A DNA stretch of 14,062 bases. Source: Candidatus Methanomethylophilaceae archaeon (lineage in GTDB: Archaea > Thermoplasmatota > Thermoplasmata > Methanomassiliicoccales > Methanomethylophilaceae). The stretch is from the NCBI GenBank assembly GCA_023230065.1, contig JALNYB010000027.1, positions 1 to 14,062 on the forward strand. Direction: 5' to 3'. Below the pieces are notes generated by a model that was not told the DNA's origin, ran no database searches, and was given only the letters and a program-made list of their open reading frames with translations. Below are positions 7,645-14,062 of this stretch, piece after piece. Every line of letters begins with the position of its first letter. The stretch's first letter is position 1. Both the position numbers and the translations under genes were made by a program.

Positions 7645-9582
7645 TTACTCACCTATGCCGCTGATCTTACAAAATTTAACTTTGAATGATTTCAATACTT
7701 CCTCTGCAGTCTTTCCCTGAGATCTAGACACATGATCATTTGCAAGTCCGATCCATTCAGGACCAAAATACTCTTCTCCGAACTTGTTCCCTACATCAGC
7801 CAGATATGATCTTATTGATGCTCTGGCCCTTATCTCTTTCATAATCTCAGATTTACTCTGCTGAGAAGTTGTCATAACCCTACGCATTACAGGCGTTGCA
7901 AACAATTCTGAACTATCCGCTATATCGATAAAATCGCCAGCGTGCTCACCTGTAGCAACAATTTCATTCATTTTTCTGATCTGATTGCCTGTTCTTCTAT
8001 CCCTTACAGTACCTAATGTGACTAAGATCTCTGTAGCCATAAAAGCCTCAGGTGCGATATTCATATCATGAACTACACGCTCATAAACAGACCTTGCAGA
8101 ATCTCCGTGTATGGTTCCCATGATCGAACTCCCCGCACGCCCAGTCCTCATGCTCTGATACAGGGTCTTTGCCTCTTCTCCTCTTACCTCCCCTAATATG
8201 ATCGCTGATTCTCCCATCCTCAATGAGACCCTCAATGCTTCATCTGCTCTCGACAGATCGCTTCCATCCATCCGGTCATCGATGAGCATGGATTGTACCT
8301 TGTATCCCATCTTTCTCATCTTCTCGCCGGGAAGTTCCATTGTATCCTCGATCGTCAAGATCCTTTGAGACATTGGAAACTCGAACATGAGTGAAGACAG
8401 CAAGGAGCTCTTTCCTGCCCCTCTAGCGCCACAGATTAGAAATGTTGCACGATTATCGATAAAAAATGACAATAATCCTGCGATCTTCGGATCTATAGTT
8501 CCATTTGCTATGAGTCTTGTGAGTGTCCACGGACGTGTAGAATGCTTCCTGATCGCTACAGCATCTCCGTTAGGACTCATTGGATATCCGACAACAGTTG
8601 CCCTCGCATCATGTGCTTTTATATCGGTTTCCAAAATAGGATTGGATTCACAGAACGGAAGATTACTTTCCCTTTTTAAAATATTGACAAGATTCATCAC
8701 TTCTTTCTTATCAACGATTAGATTTGTTCTACAACGTATATGAGAATTGACACCAGAAATCCCATTCATCGTTACATGAATGCGATTTCTTTCACACGGA
8801 GCATCTATGTAAATGTCTTCTAACTTAGGGTCTGCCATCAATGTGTCAAATACTCCCAATCCTACAGTATACCGATAAACGATATCGCACATTTCTTCTA
8901 TAGCTGCCTCGAGCTGACGAGTATCGCTTCCATACACAGCTTCTACTGTATCAGAAGAATCCATTATGAGGCCTCTTGCTGTACTAAGGACAGTTTGTTT
9001 GTCCATCCTACCTCCTTTGTTCCTGTAGGTCTCCCTTACTCCTTCTATGGATTTTCCTACAACAGCATTTAGTGAATCAGGATAAGAATACTCGATAGGC
9101 GTGAGATTATATTCTGTTTCTCCATCCATAGCTGTACCGATTAAGACTTTCCCGCTTGGCGTATCATAATCTGCGATCTTTTCAAGATCACTTTTATTTC
9201 CGACTAACCAGCAATCTGCATATGTCGGTTTGATCCTCACATTATTATTTGCTATCGTACAGAAATCATTCATGAATGAACCGGTCGGCTGATTATTGAG
9301 ATAACTCCTTGACTTAACCGAATAGATATCAGAAGTGTTCTTCGGTTCTAACTGTACCGAACGCTGTTTTACAATCTCCGGATCTGACTGTGACGAGACA
9401 ATTACTGGTGAACGTGTCTCAAATATCCTTCTTTTCGATATGTGACCTGCCGCAACCTTCTCATCATAGAACTGCCTATATTCTGCATCGCTGTAATCAG
9501 AGACTATCAATCTGTCGTTGTTGCTTACATATGCAGACTTGTGTGTGAAGAACTCAGTCAGTGCAGGCAATATTCTTGGCAT
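7645..9582 (-). CDS. Type II/IV secretion (GspE/TadA-like) ATPase
   Basis: A 645-residue cytoplasmic hexameric motor ATPase that powers pilus assembly or secretion. The N-terminal 200 or so residues are an archaeal-type region without recognised motifs. The N2 domain (about 240-350) is followed by Walker A GARGAGKS (385-392), the Asp box IEDTMELPG (411-419), Walker B region IILGEVRGEE (461-470) and the His box GTIHGD (489-494). All catalytic boxes are present, so it should be active. WTLTRLIANGT (352-362) and IEDTMELPG recall one branch of archaeal secretion ATPases that, as I remember, is also frequent in haloarchaea. The start codon directly follows the stop of the cysteine-rich gene (TGA then ATG), with GGGGTGAT just upstream. 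The stop lies one base before the platform gene. It is annotated as secretion or pilus because no archaellum genes are nearby. Confidence 0.92.
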   Translation of the reverse strand: MPRILPALTEFFTHKSAYVSNNDRLIVSDYSDAEYRQFYDEKVAAGHISKRRIFETRSPVIVSSQSDPEIVKQRSVQLEPKNTSDIYSVKSRSYLNNQPTGSFMNDFCTIANNNVRIKPTYADCWLVGNKSDLEKIADYDTPSGKVLIGTAMDGETEYNLTPIEYSYPDSLNAVVGKSIEGVRETYRNKGGRMDKQTVLSTARGLIMDSSDTVEAVYGSDTRQLEAAIEEMCDIVYRYTVGLGVFDTLMADPKLEDIYIDAPCERNRIHVTMNGISGVNSHIRCRTNLIVDKKEVMNLVNILKRESNLPFCESNPILETDIKAHDARATVVGYPMSPNGDAVAIRKHSTRPWTLTRLIANGTIDPKIAGLLSFFIDNRATFLICGARGAGKSSLLSSLMFEFPMSQRILTIEDTMELPGEKMRKMGYKVQSMLIDDRMDGSDLSRADEALRVSLRMGESAIILGEVRGEEAKTLYQSMRTGRAGSSIMGTIHGDSARSVYERVVHDMNIAPEAFMATEILVTLGTVRDRRTGNQIRKMNEIVATGEHAGDFIDIADSSELFATPVMRRVMTTSQQSKSEIMKEIRARASIRSYLADVGNKFGEEYFGPEWIGLANDHVSRSQGKTAEEVLKSFKVKFCKISGIGE

Positions 9583-10119
9583 TCATATCACCCCTGTCTT
9601 TGCAGCTTCTAAAGATACCTTCTTTTTGATGTTGTTAAGACCCAATTCGGCTTGATCCAACGCACGATATGTCTTCTGAAGACAAATGTCGCAATCCCTG
9701 TTCGTAGGTCTGAATGTCAATAATTTTTCTCTGGCTGATTCAAAAAAAGGATCTGGAAATCCCTGCCATGCAGCATTGAATATATTCAAGCATGAAAATT
9801 CACAATTGTTGCAGGAATGAGACTTTTCCGACCTCGAAATAGTGTGTGCAGATCTATCCAAAAATGCCATATCGCACAATATATCCGCTGCAATACCAGA
9901 TATCTCAACATCCTTGCTTGTTCTTAGTTTGATCCTTTCCGAATTTCCGCATTTGGAAATATTGCAAACTATGCACTTTACACAATCTGAAGATCTTATA
10001 TCTGGAATCTGCATACATTTCCTGCAATCTATACATAATGTTTCACCTATGATCTCAACGTCCGATGACTGTTCCTTTTTCTTGTTTACAGCCAAACAGA
10101 ATTTTTTTATCGTATTCAT
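9583..10119 (-). CDS. Cysteine-rich protein heading the secretion ATPase operon
   Basis: I do not recognise a named family. The 178-residue product has no signal peptide or membrane segment, so it is probably cytoplasmic. It has 14 cysteines: C29xxC32xxC35, C46xxC49xxC52x4C57, C103xxC106x3C110, C143xxC146 and isolated C8 and C82. The spacing suggests zinc or iron-sulfur binding; it resembles ferredoxin motifs but lacks the CP ending, so cluster type is open. The C-terminus is helical in character with a Lys-rich end. It is first in the operon, and its stop abuts the ATPase start, implying equal, coupled expression. Some haloarchaeal secretion ATPases carry, as I recall, a Cys-containing N-terminal extension; this gene could be a stand-alone version of it, which is only a hypothesis. 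The ATG at 10119 has no clear Shine-Dalgarno site but follows a suitable promoter. Confidence 0.75.
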   Translation of the reverse strand: MNTIKKFCLAVNKKKEQSSDVEIIGETLCIDCRKCMQIPDIRSSDCVKCIVCNISKCGNSERIKLRTSKDVEISGIAADILCDMAFLDRSAHTISRSEKSHSCNNCEFSCLNIFNAAWQGFPDPFFESAREKLLTFRPTNRDCDICLQKTYRALDQAELGLNNIKKKVSLEAAKTGVI

Positions 10120-10167
10120 GATTTGTAAGATTTCACTTCATAATCTATTAAAGAAAAACCCTACAAT

Positions 10168-10176
10168 TAATATAAT
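10168..10176 (-). promoter_or_regulatory. TATA box of the secretion operon
   Basis: GATTATATTAATTG on the minus strand contains TTATATTAA, centred about 53 bases before the ATG of the cysteine-rich gene. This implies a leader of roughly 25 bases. It lies back to back with the U32 gene promoter in the 111-base divergent spacer, leaving only about 10 bases between the two TATA elements, so factors binding here could affect both directions. Confidence 0.45.
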
Positions 10177-10186
10177 CCACAAGATC

Positions 10187-10194
10187 TTTTAAAC
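10187..10194 (+). promoter_or_regulatory. TATA box of the U32-family gene
   Basis: TTTTAAAC lies 36 bases before the ATG at 10231, giving a predicted leader of under 20 bases that contains the short Shine-Dalgarno-like TAGGT (10223-10227). The same TTTAAAC core occurs in front of the pilin-like genes (12159-12165). Confidence 0.45.
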
Positions 10195-10230
10195 GACAAG
10201 ATATTAAATGCGGAGACCTTAATAGGTACT

Positions 10231-12138
10231 ATGGAGATATTGGCGCCTGCGGGCTCTCCTGAAGGATTGGTTGCTTCTGTGAAAGGAGGCTGCGATGCTG
10301 TCTATCTTGGTGGCAAGTCTTTTGGTGCGAGAGCGTTCTCTGATAATTTTACGGATCAAGAATTACAGGGAGCAATAAATTATGCCCACGATGCAAGGGT
10401 CAAAGTTTACGTTACAGTGAATACCCTGATAAAAGATTCCGAAATGGAAGATGCCATATCTTATGTAAAATTCCTTAATAATATTGCAGCTGACGCTGTC
10501 CTGATTCAAGATCTGGGTCTTCTAAAAGCAATATACAATATAGATATCGATAAACATGCTTCCACTCAAATGGGCATCCATTCTGCAGCAGGCCTAGAAT
10601 GGTGTTCGAATAATGATATCGACCGTGCGGTTCTTTCAAGAGAACTCACCTTCGAAGAACTCTCGGAGGTAGTAAAAGATTCTCCAGTAGATACGGAAGT
10701 TTTCGTCCAGGGGGCGATGTGTTATTGCCTTTCAGGAGGGTGTCTATTCTCCAGTCTTGCTGGAGGAAGGAGCGGTAACAGAGGACAATGCGCACAACCA
10801 TGCAGAAAGAGATACAAATTCGGAACAAAAGAAGGATATCTTCTAAGCAGCGCAGATCTTTACGGCGTCGACTGGCTTCCTAAATTGGAATCGATTGGTA
10901 TAACATCCGCTAAGATAGAAGGAAGAATGAGAAGTCAGGCCTATGCATATCTCGCAACAAATGTCTATTCCATGGCCAATAAAGGCGCATCCAAAGAAGA
11001 TATCGCAGAAACCGATGCTCTTCTGAAAACCGTATTCAATAGAGGTGTCTGCGAGGGATATTTCGGTGGCGTAAAATCTCCCGTACAATACATATTCGCA
11101 GATAACAGAGGATTTTACCTCGGAAGGATCCGTATAACAGACCGTAAATTCGATACATATGAATTCAAAGAACCTGTCAATATTAAAGACGGATTGTCTA
11201 TATTCAGCGGAGAGAACAAGATCGGCGGATTCAAAATATCAAATGTCGGTAAAGTAATGGTACCGTTCAAAATAGAAGACGGAGAATACGACATCTACAG
11301 AACGTTCGATCCTCGCATAGATGAGATCAAAAATCTTGTAGGTCCCGCACCTAAATTCACAGGTCTAAGCAGAAGAATGCCGATAAGACACAATGGCAAA
11401 CTATCTAATCGTATTAAAGGCAAAAGACCCGACATATCATTCTATGTTAATTCTCTCAAAAATCTCGATGTAGTTATTCCCCATGCAAAACGCGTCTACT
11501 TCGACATGAATGAATATTTCCCTGAAGCGAAGAAGATGTGTGACAAAGCAAACATAGAATGTGTAATGAATATTCCAAGATTCTTCCCCCTGGGTAAGAT
11601 AAAATATTCATACGATTCAATTATGATACACAGTCCTCATCAAATCAAAACCAATGAGGACTGCAGAATCTATGGGAGTTATCATATGAATATGTTCAAC
11701 TTTGACTTTCCAACAGATATGTATCAAACGACACTGTCTGTGGAATTATCAAAGATCGATATCGAAAGCATTGCAAAACATTATTCTGGACGCATTGAGG
11801 TCATGTCTTTTGGAAGAACCGAGATAATGTGCTCCAGAGACCCTAACATGGGCAATGGCATTCTAATAGACGAAAAAGAATTCGAATTTCCCGTGTATAA
11901 AGATTCAGAAGGACTATCGCACTTCCTCAACTCATCTGATCTTATGTTGCTGCCTTATACAAAAGAATTGCAACATATCGGTGTGGATTCCATAGGAATA
12001 GATGTAAGAAAACGTCCTACACAATTAACAAAGCTGGTAGCAGAAGCGTATGCCACAGGAAATCTTTCTAACAAAGGAAAGATCACAGAAATGTGTGGAA
12101 GCATAAATTACGGAGCCTATCTTAAGGCCATAAATTAA
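10231..12138 (+). CDS. U32-family protein, RlhA-like; probable RNA hydroxylation enzyme
   Basis: The 635-residue protein opens with a TIM-barrel-like start (MEILAPAGSPEGL, then DAVYLGGKSFGARA at 22-35). It carries the U32 signature: EVFVQGAMC (156-164), SGGC (168-171) and RSGNRGQCAQPCR (180-192). C164, C171, C187 and C191 match the four cysteines that hold an iron-sulfur cluster in characterised members. KIEGRMRS (228-235) is a second family motif. The family was first annotated as collagenase-like peptidase. E. coli members RlhA and TrhP instead hydroxylate 23S rRNA and tRNA, so an RNA-modifying role is the better guess. The length and a C-terminal extension of about 300 residues are closer to RlhA (about 650) than to TrhP. 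The residue before the GAMC motif is Gln where His is common. It has its own TATA box and is divergent from the secretion operon. Confidence 0.85.
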   Translation: MEILAPAGSPEGLVASVKGGCDAVYLGGKSFGARAFSDNFTDQELQGAINYAHDARVKVYVTVNTLIKDSEMEDAISYVKFLNNIAADAVLIQDLGLLKAIYNIDIDKHASTQMGIHSAAGLEWCSNNDIDRAVLSRELTFEELSEVVKDSPVDTEVFVQGAMCYCLSGGCLFSSLAGGRSGNRGQCAQPCRKRYKFGTKEGYLLSSADLYGVDWLPKLESIGITSAKIEGRMRSQAYAYLATNVYSMANKGASKEDIAETDALLKTVFNRGVCEGYFGGVKSPVQYIFADNRGFYLGRIRITDRKFDTYEFKEPVNIKDGLSIFSGENKIGGFKISNVGKVMVPFKIEDGEYDIYRTFDPRIDEIKNLVGPAPKFTGLSRRMPIRHNGKLSNRIKGKRPDISFYVNSLKNLDVVIPHAKRVYFDMNEYFPEAKKMCDKANIECVMNIPRFFPLGKIKYSYDSIMIHSPHQIKTNEDCRIYGSYHMNMFNFDFPTDMYQTTLSVELSKIDIESIAKHYSGRIEVMSFGRTEIMCSRDPNMGNGILIDEKEFEFPVYKDSEGLSHFLNSSDLMLLPYTKELQHIGVDSIGIDVRKRPTQLTKLVAEAYATGNLSNKGKITEMCGSINYGAYLKAIN

Positions 12139-12156
12139 ATTAACTGTAACTTCCAC

Positions 12157-12165
12157 TATTTAAAC
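12157..12165 (+). promoter_or_regulatory. TATA box of the pilin-like gene pair, leaderless start
   Basis: TATTTAAAC ends 23 bases before the ATG at 12189. With archaeal spacing, transcription would begin at or within a few bases of the start codon. The absence of any Shine-Dalgarno sequence before this ATG agrees with a leaderless mRNA. It sits in the 50-base gap after the U32 gene, whose transcript may end in the same region. Confidence 0.5.
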
Positions 12166-12188
12166 TCTAAAAAGACGAATAGTCTGTC

Positions 12189-12593
12189 ATGAGATTGAAT
12201 AAAAAAGGAGACATAGGATTTCCTGAAGTACTAATGTCAGTGATGGTAGTGACCATTGTACTTTCTGCATATGTGGCAATAATCGCATACGATGGAATAC
12301 CCTCGAATGACGACCTTCCTGAGTTCGACAGGGATCTCGTTGATATTATTGTCATAGAGAACGAAGTGGTCACAGGAAACATCTCCGAAAAGCTCATAGA
12401 ATTCGCGGATAAGAATGGTTATCGCGGAATAATCGTAAATTGTATATCGCCAGGCAACATCGTTGACTGTGATTTGAGATTCTCTGTTGGTTTTATGGAC
12501 AACGAGATAACAGGAGAAAAATTTGTAAGATCTATTCCAACAGATGATGGTCGGTCGATCCCGATAATTTTTGAGGTGGCCATATGTATCTGA
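12189..12593 (+). CDS. Pilin-like protein with class III signal sequence (first of pair)
   Basis: A 134-residue protein with a short positive N-terminus (MRLNKKG), then a hydrophobic helix at about 14-33 and an acidic soluble domain. This is the layout of archaeal prepilins, where a PibD/EppA-type peptidase cuts after the KKG glycine (residue 7). Glu13 is at +6 of the mature protein rather than the common +5. Cys85 and Cys94 in the outer domain could form a disulfide; Cys133 is next to the C-terminus. It would be assembled by the ATPase and platform proteins encoded on the opposite strand 2 kb away; this is inference from the pilin layout. The gene has no Shine-Dalgarno site and probably a leaderless transcript. 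Its last 10 bases overlap the next gene. No known family is recognised for the globular domain. Confidence 0.7.
   Translation: MRLNKKGDIGFPEVLMSVMVVTIVLSAYVAIIAYDGIPSNDDLPEFDRDLVDIIVIENEVVTGNISEKLIEFADKNGYRGIIVNCISPGNIVDCDLRFSVGFMDNEITGEKFVRSIPTDDGRSIPIIFEVAICI
12573..12579 (+). promoter_or_regulatory. Strong Shine-Dalgarno site for the second pilin-like gene
   Basis: GAGGTGG lies 4 bases before ATG 12584 and inside the coding end of the first pilin-like gene. It fixes the start of the second gene and contrasts with the first gene, which has no such site. The pair therefore uses leaderless initiation for one gene and Shine-Dalgarno initiation for the other. Confidence 0.6.
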
Positions 12594-13027
12594 AGAACAA
12601 AAAAGGCATTACAGCAATTGTAGATGCAATGATCTTCATAATTATCATCTCCCTAGCCGTAGCAGCACTTTATGCCAATACAGGAGACGAGGAATTCATA
12701 ATGAACGATGCCTCAGATGTTTCCAATCAATTATTATCGTCTGACTTCAGAATTTCTGATCTCATGAACACTAATGATTCTTCTGTAGTGTCACTAACAG
12801 ATCTTCTGGCAGCAGCAGTCGTCACAGGTGATTCATCCATAACCGATTATATCGTAACTGTTTTAGATGCCCTTACAGAGAGACCTGACTCATATCTATT
12901 GAATTTGAAATATAGTGGAAAAGTAATAAGTTTGGGAACCGGAGACGGAAATCCTGTCTCCGGTTATATCACCAACTCAACAGTAACATTCGGCGGAACA
13001 TTAACCTTTGAATTGTATCTTTACTGA
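12584..13027 (+). CDS. Pilin-like protein with class III signal sequence (second of pair)
   Basis: A 147-residue protein starting MYLKNKKG, then ITAIVDAM and a very hydrophobic helix to about residue 30. The expected prepilin peptidase site is after Gly8. Asp14 is at +6 of the mature protein, matching the acidic position in the preceding gene. The rest is Ser/Thr/Asp-rich with no cysteine and a beta-rich C-terminus (GTLTFELYLY), consistent with an extracellular pilin head. The KKGITAIVDA helix start reminds me of small membrane proteins found in haloarchaeal secretion clusters, but I cannot confirm a family. The gene overlaps the first pilin-like gene by 10 bases and is preceded by GAGGTGG, so the two should be made together. 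Its TGA stop touches the stop of the convergent phosphoglycerate mutase gene with no bases between them. Confidence 0.72.
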   Translation: MYLKNKKGITAIVDAMIFIIIISLAVAALYANTGDEEFIMNDASDVSNQLLSSDFRISDLMNTNDSSVVSLTDLLAAAVVTGDSSITDYIVTVLDALTERPDSYLLNLKYSGKVISLGTGDGNPVSGYITNSTVTFGGTLTFELYLY

Positions 13028-14062
13028 TCATGCACCGTATTTCGGAGTGCGATCGGCAAGATCCAGACATATCGGCACAATATAATGACCTCTGATACGT
13101 CCGATACGTCCGTGGGCACATCCGGATTCACTGAATGTATCTGCATCATCCATTACATTACCTGGAGTATAGATCGTTATTGGGACAGGGTCACCACTGT
13201 GATCCCCTAATGAACACGGTGTGCTGTGATCGGCTGTGAATACAATGACAAGGTCCTCTGGGAAATGATCCTTGATATATCCTGCCATAATATCCAATCT
13301 CTCGATTATGTCACATTTCAGCTTAGGATTAGAATCATGGCCGCAGACGTCGGGTGCCTTGCAATTCATCAAGATGAATTCGTGTGTCTTCAATGCCTCT
13401 AGAGCGACCTTTGCCTTTAATGTGAAATCAGAATCCACTCCGCCTGTACATTCCTTGGGAAGGTCTAGGACATCGAGTCCACATACCCCGCAGATTCCCT
13501 TGATCATCCCTACGCCTGCGACACACGCAGCAGTCATACCGTATTTTTCCGGAAAAGACTGAATATTTGGGAAAGAACCAGCACCTCTGGGAACAAGAAT
13601 GTTTGCAGGAGCTGATCCTTCTGCTATCCTCTTCTTATTGACCGGGTGATCCTTTAATCTATTGTATGATTCCTTTACAAATTTGTTAACTATCGATGCT
13701 GTGAAATCAGCTTCTTTGGATCCATCTATTCCCATAGATGTGTGAAGCGGACCGAGATCATGTGAATCTGCATCTGTTACCTGTGACGAAAGTCCAGGAC
13801 CTCTTAAAACAAGTGCGGCTCTGTGCTCTGTTCCTTCTTTGATGATGCATTCGATACCGTCTATATTCATTCCCTGAAGGGCTTTAACAAGCTCTGTCGT
13901 CTCGGGTGCCTTTATTCTTCCTGCACGACGGTCTGTGATATTCATATGCTCATCGCATGATGAAAAATTACATCTGAATGCCACATCTCCATATTTTCCT
14001 ATAAGGCCGATACCTGCTGCTTCGAATGGTCCGCGACCGGTGTAGACCTTCAACGGATCGTA
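13028..14062 (-). CDS. apgM: Archaeal cofactor-independent phosphoglycerate mutase, N-terminus cut by window edge
   Basis: The enzyme interconverts 3- and 2-phosphoglycerate in glycolysis and gluconeogenesis using metal ions and a phosphoserine. The frame is open to the right edge: codons before the TTG at 14053 read Tyr-Asp-Pro and continue the conserved YDPLKVYTGRGPFEA, so that TTG is not the start. The 344 residues present lack about 65 N-terminal ones, including the first metal-binding Asp and the catalytic Ser. Within the fragment, KAPDVCGHD (235-243) and TADHSTPCSLGDHSGDP (276-292) supply the remaining metal ligands of the alkaline phosphatase-type fold. TDADSHDLGP and GSFPNIQSF are also family-typical. 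Archaeal members are about 400-410 residues. The gene is convergent with the pilin-like pair and unrelated to it in function. Confidence 0.95.
   Translation of the reverse strand, partial: YDPLKVYTGRGPFEAAGIGLIGKYGDVAFRCNFSSCDEHMNITDRRAGRIKAPETTELVKALQGMNIDGIECIIKEGTEHRAALVLRGPGLSSQVTDADSHDLGPLHTSMGIDGSKEADFTASIVNKFVKESYNRLKDHPVNKKRIAEGSAPANILVPRGAGSFPNIQSFPEKYGMTAACVAGVGMIKGICGVCGLDVLDLPKECTGGVDSDFTLKAKVALEALKTHEFILMNCKAPDVCGHDSNPKLKCDIIERLDIMAGYIKDHFPEDLVIVFTADHSTPCSLGDHSGDPVPITIYTPGNVMDDADTFSESGCAHGRIGRIRGHYIVPICLDLADRTPKYGA

Noticed and set aside
14051..14053. TTG as start of phosphoglycerate mutase
   Set aside because: The codons upstream to the window edge continue the conserved protein (Tyr-Asp-Pro), so the gene is truncated by the window rather than starting here.
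1..14062. CRISPR array, transposase, integrase or attachment site
   Set aside because: No regularly spaced repeats, terminal inverted repeats or recombinase motifs were found on either strand.

Overview
The window looks like a piece of a euryarchaeal chromosome, most likely a methanogen of the Methanomassiliicoccales (Thermoplasmatota). The sequence shows archaeal core genes (a 20S proteasome beta subunit, a KH-domain beta-CASP termination factor of the aCPSF1/FttA type, archaeal-type phosphoglycerate mutase), TATA-box promoters, several near-leaderless starts and archaeal secretion genes. GC is about 40% by eye. All 11 stop codons that can be read are TGA (8) or TAA (3), with no TAG. That fits a lineage that reads UAG as pyrrolysine, but the order-level placement is inference. 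No marker of methanogenesis itself is present.

Layout. 1-3013 (minus strand) is a housekeeping block: psmB, then the aCPSF1/FttA gene, then a ubiX-like flavin prenyltransferase gene that runs off the left edge. 3014-3378 is a gene-poor spacer with promoters in both directions and a family of short repeats. 3379-5628 (plus) is an adenosylcobalamin-dependent ribonucleotide reductase with a bacterial-looking C-terminal half. 5658-6176 (minus) is a DUF2085-type membrane protein. 6225-10119 (minus) is a compact operon for a type IV pilus or type II secretion-like machine: a 14-cysteine protein, a secretion ATPase and a T2SSF/TadC-like membrane platform, with overlapping or abutting ends. 10231-12138 (plus) is a U32-family protein, probably an RNA-hydroxylation enzyme rather than a protease. 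12189-13027 (plus) holds two small overlapping genes with class III (prepilin-like) N-termini. 13028-14062 (minus) is archaeal cofactor-independent phosphoglycerate mutase, cut by the right edge.

How the parts fit. The ATPase and membrane platform would assemble subunits such as the two small pilin-like proteins encoded 2 kb away on the other strand. No prepilin peptidase is visible. The least explained element is the cysteine-rich cytoplasmic protein, whose stop codon touches the ATPase start codon. The psmB-FttA spacer carries tandem TTTTTAAAC elements that read both as U-tracts and as TATA-like boxes, which suggests a possible feedback point for a termination factor.
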